Below, piece after piece: positions 42,531-52,600 of a stretch of 64,000 nt of DNA; within the stretch, counting starts at the first letter, position 1, and each line of letters starts with the position of its first letter. The notes under the pieces were generated by a model. It was not told the origin of the DNA. It ran no database searches and was given only the letters and a program-made list of their open reading frames with translations. Both the position numbers and the translations under genes were made by a program. The stretch is from Peterkaempfera podocarpi (GTDB lineage Bacteria > Actinomycetota > Actinomycetes > Streptomycetales > Streptomycetaceae). The stretch is taken from NCBI RefSeq assembly GCF_042466665.1, contig NZ_CP162102.1, positions 3,906,001 through 3,970,000 of the forward strand, given 5' to 3'.

Positions 42531-44165
42531 GTGAGAGCAACCCACCACCGCACACCGATCCGTTCCGCCGCTGCCGCCGTCTGTGCCGTCCTGGCGGTGG
42601 TGGCCGCCGTACTGGGCCTCGGCCCGGGGGGCGCCACCGCCGCCCATGCCGCGTCCCTGGTGCAGGTGACCGGCTTCGGGTCCAACCCCGGCAATCTGCA
42701 GATGTTCCGCTATGTCCCGGACGGCCTGGCCAGTGGGCGGCCGCTGGTGGTGGCGCTGCACGGTTGCACCCAGTCCGCCGCCGCCTACGACGACGAGACC
42801 GGCTGGACCAAGTGGGCCGACCGCTGGGGCTTCGCCCTGGTGCTGCCGCAGCAGCAGTCGGCCAACAACTCCAGCTCCTGCTTCAACTGGTTCCAGGCCG
42901 GGGACTTCTCCCGCGACCAGGGCGAGGCGCTGTCGGTGCGCCAGATGGTCGACCGGATGAAGGCCGACTACGGCAGCGACGCCTCCCGGGTCTATGTCAC
43001 CGGACTGTCCGCGGGCGGGGCGATGACCGCCGCGCTGCTGGCCGACTACCCCGATGTCTTCGCGGGCGGCGGTGTGGTGGCGGGGCTGCCGTACCACTGC
43101 GCCACCACGGTGACCGAGGCCTCGGTGGACTGCATGACCACCGGCAAGGACCTGACCCCGCAGCAGTGGGGTGACCTGGTGCGCGCCGCCGACCCGTCCT
43201 GGACCGGGCCGCGGCCGGTCGTCTCGCTCTGGCAGGGGGACTCCGACTTCACGGTGAAGAGCAGCAATCTGGGCGAGCTGATGCAGCAGTGGACCGACGC
43301 CGACGGCGTCGACCAGACGGCTGACGTCAGCGACACCGTGGCCGGCTATCCGCACCGGGTGTACGCGGACGCCTCCGGCAAGGCCCGGGTGGAGACGTAC
43401 ACCATCACCGGGATGGGCCACGGCCAGCCGGTGGATCCGGGCAACGGGGACACCCAGTGCGGTACGGCCGGGGCGTACATCCTGGACGTCAACATCTGCG
43501 CGTCCTACTGGATCGGGCACTTCTGGGGCCTGGACGGCACCACCGGCAGCCCCACACCGACACCCACGCCCACGCCCACGCCCACGCCGACGCCGACGCC
43601 GACTCCGACGGGGCCCGGCACCGGCGGTTCGCTGACCGTGGCCGGCGACGACTCCCGTGACGGCTACGTCAAGGCGGCGGCCGACGGCAGCGGCGCCTCC
43701 GTCGGCACCCTGGAGAGCCTGCTCGGTCTGGCCGTCGGCAGGGGCACCGACGGGCTGTACAACCGGACCCTGCTCTCCTTCGACACCTCAGCCATCCCCG
43801 ACGGCGCCACGATCACCGGCGCCCGGCTGACGGTCGGCTACGGCAGCGGCTCCGGCAGTCCCTGGAGCAACCCGGCCCCGGGGAACCAGCTGCTGGTGGA
43901 TGTGCACGGCGGGTGCTTCGGCTCGTCCTGCTCGGTGGAGGGCGCGGACTTCTCCGCCGCCGCCACTGCCGCCGGGGCGGCGGAGATCGGGGCGTTCTCC
44001 TCGGGCACGCAGACCTCCACGGGCTTCTCCGCCGCCGGTCTGGCCGCCATCGACCGCACCGGCACCACCCAGCTGCGGCTGGGCTTCGCACAGGCCCAGA
44101 GCTCCACGGCCTATGCGTTCCTCCAGCACGGCGCCACCGCGACCCTGACGGTCGACTACCAGTAG
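42531..44165 (+). CDS. Secreted PHB depolymerase-family esterase with DNRLRE-like C-terminal domain
   Basis: A 544-residue secreted esterase. The signal peptide (VRATHHRTPIRSAAAAVCAV, cleavage near AHAA) is followed by a PHB-depolymerase/feruloyl esterase fold: LVVALHGCTQSAAAYDDETG, nucleophile Ser in YVTGLSAGGAMTAALLADYP, Asp near QGDSDFTVK, and His in TGMGHGQPVD. A Thr-Pro linker (about residues 341-360) leads to a beta-rich domain like DNRLRE/CBM96 (RGTDGLYNRTLLSFDTSAIP). It may act on polyhydroxyalkanoate or acylated plant polysaccharide. GTG 42531 has GGGAG five bases upstream. Confidence 0.87.
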   Translation: MRATHHRTPIRSAAAAVCAVLAVVAAVLGLGPGGATAAHAASLVQVTGFGSNPGNLQMFRYVPDGLASGRPLVVALHGCTQSAAAYDDETGWTKWADRWGFALVLPQQQSANNSSSCFNWFQAGDFSRDQGEALSVRQMVDRMKADYGSDASRVYVTGLSAGGAMTAALLADYPDVFAGGGVVAGLPYHCATTVTEASVDCMTTGKDLTPQQWGDLVRAADPSWTGPRPVVSLWQGDSDFTVKSSNLGELMQQWTDADGVDQTADVSDTVAGYPHRVYADASGKARVETYTITGMGHGQPVDPGNGDTQCGTAGAYILDVNICASYWIGHFWGLDGTTGSPTPTPTPTPTPTPTPTPTPTGPGTGGSLTVAGDDSRDGYVKAAADGSGASVGTLESLLGLAVGRGTDGLYNRTLLSFDTSAIPDGATITGARLTVGYGSGSGSPWSNPAPGNQLLVDVHGGCFGSSCSVEGADFSAAATAAGAAEIGAFSSGTQTSTGFSAAGLAAIDRTGTTQLRLGFAQAQSSTAYAFLQHGATATLTVDYQ

Positions 44166-44180
44166 CGGAGCCGCTCGGGA

Positions 44181-44211
44181 GAGGCCTCCGGAACGCCGCT
44201 CCGGAGGCCTC
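44181..44211. terminator. Bidirectional hairpin between the esterase and GNAT genes
   Basis: GAGGCCTCCGGA (44181-44192) and TCCGGAGGCCTC (44200-44211) form a perfect 12-bp stem. Its right arm overlaps the GNAT stop codon and it starts 15 bp after the esterase stop. Confidence 0.78.
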
Positions 44212-44767
44212 AGGGCTCCTTGCGGGCCGCCCGCCACTCCGGGGCGAGCACCGACCAGACCTCCATGTCGTGCCGCTTGCCGCGGTACGGGTAGCTCTCC
44301 CTCAGCACGCCGTCCCTGGTCATACCGAGCCGCCGGGCCACGGCGATGCTGGCTTCGTTCTCCGCCGAGACCTGCCACTCCACCCGGTGGATGCCGCGCT
44401 CCTCGACCGCCCAGTCGATGATCACGCGTACCGCCCGGGTCACCAGCCCCCTGCCCACCGCCGCCGGCTCCAGCCAGCAGCCCGCCTCGGCGGTGCCCTG
44501 CTCCACGTCCATCGTCCGGAAGAGGACTCCGCCGACCAGGTCACCGCCGGCCCAGATGCCATGGATGCGCCCGGTGTCGGCCGCCGCCCGCTCCGCGTAC
44601 GCCTGGAGGAACGAGCGGCTGGACGCCAGGTCCGTGACGACGTCGGGCAGTGCGACGTACTGCCCGATGAAGTCCCGTCCCCGGTCCATGTGGACCAGGA
44701 ACTCCTCCGCCTGCCACGGCTCCAGCGGGCGCAGCTCCGCACCGTCGCCCAGCGACACCGCGTACAT
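44210..44767 (-). CDS. GNAT family N-acetyltransferase (RimJ/RimL-like)
   Basis: A 185-residue acetyltransferase. The acetyl-CoA pyrophosphate loop region is GCWLEPAAVGRGLVTRAVRV, with IHRVEWQVSAENEASIAVAR and RLGMTRDGVLRESYPYRGKR, the standard RimL-type ending. Acceptors range from ribosomal proteins to drugs; none is indicated here. ATG 44767 has GGAGG five bases upstream. It is transcribed towards the esterase gene with a shared terminator. Confidence 0.92.
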   Translation of the reverse strand: MYAVSLGDGAELRPLEPWQAEEFLVHMDRGRDFIGQYVALPDVVTDLASSRSFLQAYAERAAADTGRIHGIWAGGDLVGGVLFRTMDVEQGTAEAGCWLEPAAVGRGLVTRAVRVIIDWAVEERGIHRVEWQVSAENEASIAVARRLGMTRDGVLRESYPYRGKRHDMEVWSVLAPEWRAARKEP

Positions 44768-44863
44768 CGCCACCTCCAGGTCCGAACCGCGCATACGGCC
44801 AGAGGATCTTCTCACGCAGGGACACCACGACCGGCGGCGCGCGGCCCGCGAGCGGCGGACCGG

Positions 44864-45601
44864 CTAAGGAGTGCGGCGGCGCAGCGTCGCAGCTCCCAGG
44901 GCCAGGGCGGCCAGCACACAGCCGGCGGTGACCGCGACATCGCGGAGGAAGTCGCCGGTCAGCCCGGTGTGCCCGGTGACCTGGCCCATGGCGTCCACCG
45001 CGTAGGAGAGCGGCAGCACATCGGAGACCGCGCCGAGTACGGGCTGCATCTGGCCGCGCGGCACGAAGAGCCCGCAGAGCAGGAACTGCGGCAGGATCAC
45101 CGCCGGCAGAAACTGCACGGCCTGGAATTCGGTCCGGGCGAAGGCGCTGGTGAAGAGGCCGATCGCGGTACCGAGCACGGCGTTGAGCACGGCGACCAGC
45201 AGCAGCGCCCACACCGAGCCGGCGACGTCCAGGCCGAGCAGCCCCACGGCGAGTCCGGTGGCGGCCCCCGCCTGGACCACCGCCAGGCCGCCGAAGGCCA
45301 GCGCATAGCCCAGTTGCAGGTCGAGCCTGCCCATCGGCATGGAGAGCAGCCGCTCCAGGGTGCCGGAGGAGCGTTCCCGCAGCGTGGCGACCGAGGTGAC
45401 CAGGAACATCACCGTGAACGGGAAGATGCCGAGCAGTGGCGCCCCGATCCGGTCGAAGGTCTGCGGCGAGTCGTCGAAGACCCAGGAGAGCAGTGCCAGC
45501 AGCACACAGGGCACCACCAGCAGCAGTGCGACGGTGCGGGGGTCGTGCCGCAGCTGGAGCAGTACCCGGCGGGCGGTGGCGGCGATACGGGCGGGGCTCA
45601 C
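44864..45601 (-). CDS. ABC-2 type transporter permease
   Basis: A 245-residue permease with about six membrane segments (VALLLVVPCVLLALLSWVF; FTVMFLVTSVATLRERSSGT with the characteristic ERSSGTLERLL; QFLPAVILPQFLLCGLFVP). It is the usual ABC-2 exporter partner for the ATPase encoded upstream. GTG 45601 overlaps the ATPase stop as GTGA. The pair resembles daunorubicin or multidrug exporters; a substrate cannot be read from sequence. Confidence 0.92.
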   Translation of the reverse strand: MSPARIAATARRVLLQLRHDPRTVALLLVVPCVLLALLSWVFDDSPQTFDRIGAPLLGIFPFTVMFLVTSVATLRERSSGTLERLLSMPMGRLDLQLGYALAFGGLAVVQAGAATGLAVGLLGLDVAGSVWALLLVAVLNAVLGTAIGLFTSAFARTEFQAVQFLPAVILPQFLLCGLFVPRGQMQPVLGAVSDVLPLSYAVDAMGQVTGHTGLTGDFLRDVAVTAGCVLAALALGAATLRRRTP

Positions 45602-46362
45602 GGACGGGCCTCCTCGACCAGTCGCAGAAAGGCGTCCTCGACGGTGGCGGCGCCGGTGCGTTCGCAGAGCCGGCCCGGGGAGTCCTCGGCCAGCAGCCGG
45701 CCGTCGCGGAGCAGCAGCAGCCGCTCGCAGCGTTCGGCCTCGTCCATCACATGGCTGGAGACCAGGACGGTGGTGCCGTCGGCGGCCAGCCGGTGGAAGA
45801 GCGCCCACAGGTCGCGGCGGAGCACCGGGTCCAGGCCGACGGTGGGCTCGTCCAGGACCAGCAGTTCGGGGCGCTGCCCCGAACCGCTGCCGAGCAGCGC
45901 CACGGCGAGGGAGACACGGCTGAGCTGGCCGCCGGAGAGCCGGCCGGCGGGCACCTCGGCGTGGGAGCCCAGGTCGACCTCCGCCAGGGTCCGTTCGACG
46001 GTGTCGGTACGGGCCCGCCGCCCCGCGCGGCCGCCGCCGGGGGCGAGCACGGCGGCGTAGTAGTCCAGGTTCTCCCGCACCGAGAGGTCGGTGTAGACGG
46101 AAGGCGCCTGGGTGACATAGCCGACCTGCCGCCGCAGCTCGGGGTGGCCGGCCGGCAGTCCGAGCACCTCGACGGTGCCGCTGACGCCGCCCTGCACCCC
46201 GACCAGGGCGCGCATCAGCGTGGACTTGCCGGACCCGGAGGGGCCCAGCAGTCCGGTGACGGTGGACCGGGCGACGGTGAAGCCCAGGCCGTCCAGGGCC
46301 GTGCGGCCGCCGCGTACGACGGTGAGGCCGTCGGCCCGCACCGCCGTCTTTATATTCACCAT
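45598..46362 (-). CDS. ABC transporter ATP-binding protein (drug export type)
   Basis: A 254-residue ATPase. Walker A GLLGPSGSGKSTLMRALVGV, Q-loop YVTQAPSVYTDLSVREN, signature GRLSGGQLSRVSLAVALL, Walker B ELLVLDEPTVGLDP, and H-loop VLVSSHVMDEAER are all present. It starts ATG 46362 (MVNIKTAVRADGL) without an obvious ribosome site. An imperfect palindrome overlaps the start codon, so the message may be leaderless and directly controlled there. Confidence 0.93.
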   Translation of the reverse strand: MVNIKTAVRADGLTVVRGGRTALDGLGFTVARSTVTGLLGPSGSGKSTLMRALVGVQGGVSGTVEVLGLPAGHPELRRQVGYVTQAPSVYTDLSVRENLDYYAAVLAPGGGRAGRRARTDTVERTLAEVDLGSHAEVPAGRLSGGQLSRVSLAVALLGSGSGQRPELLVLDEPTVGLDPVLRRDLWALFHRLAADGTTVLVSSHVMDEAERCERLLLLRDGRLLAEDSPGRLCERTGAATVEDAFLRLVEEARP

Positions 46363-46373
46363 GCGATGAATAT
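46352..46373 (-). promoter_or_regulatory. Palindrome overlapping the ABC ATPase start codon
   Basis: ATATTCACC (46352-46360) and GATGAATAT (46365-46373) are inverted with one mismatch around ATGC. The site covers the ATG at 46362-46360. It is A/T-rich in a very GC-rich context, typical of a TetR-, PadR- or GntR-class operator. No regulator gene is adjacent. Confidence 0.55.
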
Positions 46374-46470
46374 CAAGGACCGGGACCCCGCACGTCAAGG
46401 GTCCTGTACGGGAAGAATCAGGGATACCCCCTATGGCGCCCGGTACGGCCGCGAGCGCACCGTAAGAGAC

Positions 46471-46923
46471 ATGGCACACGGAGACATGACACCGAGTGAG
46501 ACCCGTCAGCTCGCCGTCGCCTCGGCGACTCTCGGGCCCTGGCGCACCGCTGCGGCCGTCGGCACCCTGGGCGGCGCGGCCGCCCTCGGCATCGACGTGG
46601 TCACCGGCGACTGGTCGCTGAGCATCCTTGCCGGACCGGTCAGCCTCGCCCTGTTCCTCTTCTTCCTGGTCGGCGGGGTCGGCGCGGTCCTCGGCCGCGG
46701 CGGCACCGGCGACCACCGCCTGCGCCGCTGGGCGGCCCGGCACCCCTGGAAGGTCGCCCTCGCCCCGGCCGGCCTGCTGCTGGTGCTGGATGTGGTCGCC
46801 CGCACCGTGCTCTCCACCGAGAGCCTCTTCTCCTCCGTCTGGGACGGCATCTGGCGGGCCGGCCTGCTGGCCGTGGTCATCGGGGTCGTCGGCTCCGTCG
46901 CGGGCTCCCGCCGCCAGTCCTGA
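46471..46923 (+). CDS. Small integral membrane protein of unknown function
   Basis: A 150-residue protein with four predicted membrane segments (about residues 23-45 and 50-75; 91-110; and 127-147) and a short N-terminal cytoplasmic part (MAHGDMTPSETRQLAVASAT). No conserved motif is recognised. ATG 46471 or ATG 46486 could start it. It is divergent from the ABC pair; the 108-bp gap contains the palindrome at 46352-46373. Confidence 0.65.
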   Translation: MAHGDMTPSETRQLAVASATLGPWRTAAAVGTLGGAAALGIDVVTGDWSLSILAGPVSLALFLFFLVGGVGAVLGRGGTGDHRLRRWAARHPWKVALAPAGLLLVLDVVARTVLSTESLFSSVWDGIWRAGLLAVVIGVVGSVAGSRRQS

Positions 46924-46959
46924 GGGCCGGAGCCGGGCCGTCCGGCGACCGGGCGGGGG

Positions 46960-47637
46960 CTATGCCGGTGTCGCCGGCTCCCCCTTGGCCACCGAGACCG
47001 GGATCCCGCCGGCGAGCTGCTGCAACCGCGCCTTCAGCGCGGCGGAGGCGGCACCCGCCGCGTTCGTCGTCACCTCGAGGCCCGAGGCGTCCGACGCCGG
47101 ATTGAAGCTGTAGAGGGGGAACCCGAGGACTCCCGGCCCGAGGTACGGGTCGAGCCGCTCCATGGCAGCGAGAAGTCTGCGCTCCGAGAAGCGGGCGAGG
47201 TAGAGGTCAAGCCGGGTCAGGTCGGCCTTGGGGTCCGCCTGTTTCGCCGCCTCGGCAAGCTCGCGGCCCCGGGCCAGGTCGGTGACGCAGAGCGCCACAC
47301 GCCCGACGGGGTAGTCGACCACGAGGCTGCCGTACACCTCGGCGAACGCGCCCCGGCCCTGTTCGCCGACGGCCTGGGAGAGCTCCGCCGCCTCAGGCGT
47401 GTTCACGGGGGTGTCGTCGAGCGTCGTCGGCGGCGCAACCCGGGTGCCCATCCACTGCTGGGGCGGAGGGCAGGGCTTGGCCTCGGATGCACCCGAAGGT
47501 TCGGCACCGGCCGTGGCGGAGGGGGCGCCCTCCCCGGGCCTCACCACCTCGGTGCCGTCCGAGGCGCAGCCCGCGGTCAGTAAGCCGGCGGTGGTGGCGA
47601 CGATCAGTGCGGCGAAGGACTTCCTGGCGGCGTTCAC
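46960..47637 (-). CDS. Putative lipoprotein of unknown function
   Basis: A 225-residue exported protein: N-terminus VNAARKSFAALIVATTAGLL, lipobox TAGCASDG, then a Glu/Ser/Ala-rich linker and a helical domain (ELSQAVGEQGRGAFAEVYGS to LDLYLARFSERRLLAAMERL). I recognise no family. GTG 47637 has AAGGGGGAAG six bases upstream. It is divergent from the DrrA-like ATPase gene, and the 219-bp gap probably contains both promoters. Confidence 0.78.
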   Translation of the reverse strand: MNAARKSFAALIVATTAGLLTAGCASDGTEVVRPGEGAPSATAGAEPSGASEAKPCPPPQQWMGTRVAPPTTLDDTPVNTPEAAELSQAVGEQGRGAFAEVYGSLVVDYPVGRVALCVTDLARGRELAEAAKQADPKADLTRLDLYLARFSERRLLAAMERLDPYLGPGVLGFPLYSFNPASDASGLEVTTNAAGAASAALKARLQQLAGGIPVSVAKGEPATPA

Positions 47638-47856
47638 GGCGGCTTCCCCCTTGGTCAGGCCCAGCCCCGATCTGACGCACCATCCGATCTGCTGGTTCCC
47701 GGCTCTGTCCGGCCCTGCCGCAGTCCGGGAGGCGCCGGCGGGAGCTGTATCGCCGGCAGCACGGAAGAGTGCGGCACGGCCCTCCGCCGCCCGGTTCCAG
47801 GGCGCTGAAACCCTCGTGAAACCGCGCTGAATGCGCCCTGCCGCAAGCTCTGCGGC

Positions 47857-48827
47857 ATGACGACAACGACATCGCACTCACTCGCCATCGCGGCCAAGGG
47901 GCTGCGCAAGGCCTTCGGGGACAAGACAGTCCTCGACGGCATCGACCTGGCGGTGCCGGCCGGCACGGTCTTCTCCCTGCTCGGCCCGAACGGCGCCGGC
48001 AAGACCACCGCCGTCAAGATCCTCTCCACCCTCATCACCGCCGACGCCGGCGAGATCCGGGTCGGCGGCCACGACCTGGCCGCCGACCCGCAGGCCGTGC
48101 GGGCCGCGATCGGCGTCACCGGGCAGTTCTCCGCCGTCGACGGCCTGATCACCGGCGAGGAGAACATGCTCCTCATGGCGGACCTGCACCATCTCCCCAA
48201 GTCCGAGGGGCGGCGCGTAGCCGCCGAACTCCTTGAGCGCTTCGACCTGGTGGAGGCCGCGGCAAAGCCCGTCTCCACCTACTCCGGCGGCATGAAGCGC
48301 CGCCTCGACATCGCCATGACGCTGGTCGGCGACCCGCGGATCATCTTCCTCGACGAGCCGACCACCGGCCTCGACCCGCGCAGCCGTCACACCATGTGGC
48401 AGATCATCCGGGAGCTGGTCTCCGGCGGCGTCACCGTCTTCCTCACCACCCAGTACCTGGAGGAGGCCGACGAACTCGCCGACCGCATCGCGGTGCTGAG
48501 CGACGGCAGGATCGCCGCCGAGGGGAGCGCCACGAGCTGAAGCGGCTCATCCCGGGCGGGCATGTACGGCTGCGGTTCACCGACCCGGTCGCATACCAGT
48601 CCGCCGCCGTCGCCCTGCGCGAGGCCACCAGGGACGACGAGGCGCTGGCCCTGCAGATCCCCAGCGACGGCAGCCAGCGCGAGCTGCGTTCCATCCTCGA
48701 CTGGCTGGACTCGGCCGGCGTCGAGGCGAACGAGCTGACCGTGCACACCCCCGACCTCGACGACGTGTTCTTCGCCCTGACCGGCGGCACCGACATCCCC
48801 AACCAGTCCAAGGAGAACGTCCGATGA
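47857..48827 (+). pseudogene. DrrA-like ABC transporter ATPase, frame broken by one base near 48533
   Basis: An ATPase of the daunorubicin-resistance family. From ATG 47857 (MTTTTSHSLAIAAKGLRKAF) it shows Walker A (LLGPNGAGKTTAVKILSTL), signature YSGGMKRRLDIAMTLVG, Walker B IIFLDEPTTGLDP and H-loop region LTTQYLEEADELADR. It stops at 48540 after GSATS. The expected C-terminus (ELKRLIPGGHVRLRF; VHTPDLDDVFFALTGG) continues in another frame to 48827. One restored base (ACGAG to ACGGAG) reunites them. The stop TGA overlaps the permease ATG as ATGA. Either an assembly indel or a real loss of about 95 C-terminal residues. Confidence 0.9.
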
Positions 48828-49615
48828 GCTCCCTCTCCCTCGCCGTCCGCGACTCGTCCACCATGCTGCGCCGCAACCTGCTGCACGCCCGGCGCTACCC
48901 GTCCCTCACCCTGAACCTGCTGCTCACGCCGATCATGCTGCTGCTGCTCTTCGTCTACATTTTCGGCGATGTGATGAGCGCGGGCATCGGCGGCGGGGGC
49001 GCCGACCGCTCCGACTACATCGCCTACATCGTCCCGGGCATCCTGATGATGACGATCGGCGGCACCGTGATCGGGACCGCGGTGTCCGTCGCCACCGACA
49101 TGTCCGAGGGCATCATCGCCCGCTTCCGCACGATGGCGATCCACCGCGGATCCGTGCTCGTCGGGCATGTCGTCGGCAGCGTGCTGCAGTGCATCGCCAG
49201 CGTGGTCCTGGTCGGTGCCGTCGCCGTGGCCATCGGCTTCCGCTCCACCGACGCCACGGCCCTGGAGTGGCTGGCGGCGTTCGGGCTGCTGGTGCTCTTC
49301 GCCCTGGCGCTCACCTGGATCGCGGTCGGCATGGGCATGGCCAGCCCCAACGCCGAGGCCGCCAGCAACAGCGCACAGCCGCTGATCCTCCTCCCGCTCA
49401 TCTCCAGCGCCTTCATCCCGGCCGGCACCATGCCGGGCTGGTTCCAGCCGATCGCCGAGTACCAGCCGTTCACCCCCGCCATCGAGACCCTGCGCGGCCT
49501 GCTCCTCGGCACCGGGATCGGCAACAACTGGTGGATCGCGATCGCCTGGTGCGTCGGCCTGACCGTGCTCGGCTACCGCTGGTCGACGGCGGCGTTCAAC
49601 CGCGACCCGAAGTAA
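48824..49615 (+). CDS. DrrB-like ABC-2 transporter permease
   Basis: A 263-residue permease with about six membrane segments (NLLLTPIMLLLLFVYIFGDV; AYIVPGILMMTIGGTVIGTA, then VATDMSEGIIARFRTMAIHR; SAFIPAGTMPGWFQPIAEYQ). This is the ABC-2/DrrB pattern of antibiotic exporters. It starts in an ATGA overlap with the ATPase gene, so its translation depends on that message being read to its true end. The final 20 bp overlap the convergent SARP gene. Confidence 0.93.
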   Translation: MSSLSLAVRDSSTMLRRNLLHARRYPSLTLNLLLTPIMLLLLFVYIFGDVMSAGIGGGGADRSDYIAYIVPGILMMTIGGTVIGTAVSVATDMSEGIIARFRTMAIHRGSVLVGHVVGSVLQCIASVVLVGAVAVAIGFRSTDATALEWLAAFGLLVLFALALTWIAVGMGMASPNAEAASNSAQPLILLPLISSAFIPAGTMPGWFQPIAEYQPFTPAIETLRGLLLGTGIGNNWWIAIAWCVGLTVLGYRWSTAAFNRDPK

Positions 49616-52600
49616 CCGCCATGACAGCGCGGGCTGCCTCCCGCAACTCGTCCCGCTCCAGGGCGGCGTACTCCGACACCGCGTCGGAGAACGCCGCCCT
49701 GTCGGCGTCCTCGGCCGCCCTCCGCGCACGGTCCGCCGACATCGTCGGCTGGAACTCCCGCCCCACCCGCAGTCGTTCGGCCAGCGCGATCATCCGTACG
49801 GCACCGGCGTCACCGGAGGCGAGACCCGCCATGCCGAGGGCGTGCAGCACCATCCCGTACACCGGAAGCTCCGCCGGCGAACCGGACGGCCCGGAGAGCA
49901 GGGCGCGCAGCCACTGCCGCAGCCTGTCGAGCGGTTCCGCGACGGATTCGAGCCGGCCGGCGTACGCATGCGCCGTGACGGCCGCCGACTGGATCTGAAG
50001 GGCCCATGGGTCGCTCCAGAGGTCGCCGCCCTGCGTCGAGCCCGCGACGGGCAGCCGCTCCACGGCGCTGCGCCACAGGCCGAGCCCGACCTCCGTCAGT
50101 CCGCGGGTGAGCGCGATCTCGGCACGCGCGCCGAGGTCGGACCGGTAGAAGTCGTCCTGCAGCGGGGAGTTGTCGCTCTCCGCCTGCCGCAGCCAGTACT
50201 CGGCCTCGTCGACGTCGCCGCGTTGCAGACAGGCGAGGACGAGGGAGGAGCGGACGAAGATGTAGTCGTGCCCGTCGTTGAGCCGGGGCAGCACCCCGAG
50301 CACCGCCTTGAGGTGCTCGTACGCCTCCTCGCCCCGCCCCATCCGCAGATACAGCTCGCTCAGCCGGGAATGCCCCATGAGCTGCACCGACGGATTGTCC
50401 GCCGGAGCCAGTTCGGCGATCATCCGGCGGGCCGAGACGAGCGCGCGGTCGAGGTCGTGCTCGTACTCCCAGATGTAGGTGGCGATGCTCTCGGCGACGC
50501 CGGCGACCAGCGGCTGCCCGCTGTCGCAGAGCCTCCGCAGCACCTCGTAGTCCGGCGGCAGCATCTCGGGCACCGCGCCCAGCACCACCGCGGTGGCCCG
50601 CAGCAGCGTGTCCGGCGGGGCCGGGGGCAGCCGCCGGAGGGTCACCAGCTGGCGTACGGCGCGCGGGCCGGAGCCCATCAGCAGGGCCGCCGTGCACAAC
50701 ACCGCCGCGGCGCGGGCGACTTCGACGTAGGCGGGCTCGGGGCGGTAGTGCGACAGCAGCGGGCCGGTGTCCGCAGCGAGTGCGGCGAGGCGGGGATAGT
50801 TGGAGTCGCTGGACCACAGGGTGGCGAGCACGGCGGTGAGGGCGGCGACGGTGGGACCGTCCGCACCGGCCAGGGCGTGCCGCAGGGCCAGCACGAGGTT
50901 GTCCTGTTCGGCCTTGATCCGCACCCGGGCGGCCAGGGGTTCCGAGCGGAAGGTCGCGTCGTGGTACGCCACCCCGAAACCCCTTGCCCACGTGAGGAGT
51001 CGACCGACGGCCTCCTCGTCCCCGCCCGCCTCCGCACGCCGGGCCGCGCTGAACTCCCTTACGGTCTCCAGCATCCGGAACCGCACGCCCACCGGGGTGT
51101 CGGCGACGGTGAGCAGCGACTGACCGGCCAACTGCTCGAGAAGGAAGAGCGCGTCCTCGCCGAGGACCTGCTCCGCCGCTTCACCCGAGAAGCCGCCGGG
51201 GAAGACGGACAGCGTACGCAGCGCCGCCCTGGCGTCCTCGTCGAGCAGGTTCCAGCTCCACTCCACGACCGCATACAGCGTGCGGTGGCGCTCCGGCGCG
51301 CCCCGCGCCCCGCCGCGCAGCAGCGCGAACCGGTCGCCGAGGCGGCGGGCGATCTCCGTCACCGCAAGGACCCGCACCCGCGCCGCGGCCAGCTCCACGG
51401 CGAGCGGAAGCCCGTCGAGGTGGCGGCAGAGCCCGGCCACCGCATCCGCCGGCAGCTCCACACCGGGCCGGGCGGCCCGGGCCCGCTGGGTGAACAGCTC
51501 GACGGAGGTGGCGAGACCGAGCTCCGGCAGCGCGTACACCGTCTCCGAGGTGAGGTCCAGCGGGGACCTGCTGGTGGCGAGCACCCGCAGGTCCTTCGAG
51601 GACGAGACCAGGGCCTGTACGAGGTCGGCGGCGCCCCGGACGACCTGTTCGCAGTTGTCCAGGACCAGCAGCGCGGGCCCGGAGCCGAGCACGCCGAGGA
51701 TGCCGGGCACCGGGTCGGCCGTGGTGTGGCCGCCCATGGCGCCGGCCCGCCCCTCGCCCGCGCCGAGCGCGGAGGCCACCTCCGCGGCCACGTCCTCGTC
51801 CGCGGTGACGCCGGCGAGCGGCACGAAGTACACCACCCGCTGCTCGGCCCGGCGGCTGACGGCGTGCGCGAGCCGGGTCTTGCCGAGGCCTCCGGGGCCG
51901 ACGACGGTGACGGCTCGGGAGGCGTGCAGCAGCCGCTCCACCGCTGCGATGTCCTCGTCCCGGCCGAGGAGCGGGTTCGGCTCGTGCGGCACGCCGTGCC
52001 TGACCACCGGCGGCTCCCCGCGCAGCAACTCCCGCTGCACGGCCTTGAGTCCGGCGCCCGGATCGGTGCCGAGCTCGTCGCGCAGCTCACGGCGGTACGC
52101 CTCGTACCGCGTCAGCGCGGCGGACGGGCCCGCCGTCGCCGCCTCGCCGCGCAGCAGCTCGGCGAGCACCTCCTCGTCGCGCGGATGCCCGGCAGCGGCC
52201 ACCGCCAGCGGCCCTGCGGCCTCCGCGTGCCGCCCCAGCCGGGCAAGAGCGAGCGCCTGCGCGCGTATGAGTCCGCCGCGGACGGGGGCGCGCTCGGTAC
52301 GCAACGCGGCCACGGGGTCGTCGGTGCCGGCGCCCCCGTCAGGGGTGCCCTCCCACAGCGCGAGCCCGGCCTCGGCCGCAGCCAGCGATCCCGCGTGGTC
52401 CCCGGCCCTGGCCCGGTCCGCGCTCGCGGCGGCGTGCAGCACCAGGGCGGAGCTGTCGACCTGGTCCTCGGAGAGAGCGAGCCGGTATCCGGACGGAGTG
52501 CTCGCGAGGACGTCCGCGCCCAACTGGGTCCGCGCCCTGGACACCAGGACCTGCAAGGCCTTGCCCGGCCGCTCCGGCAACTCGTCCGGCCACAGCCCTG

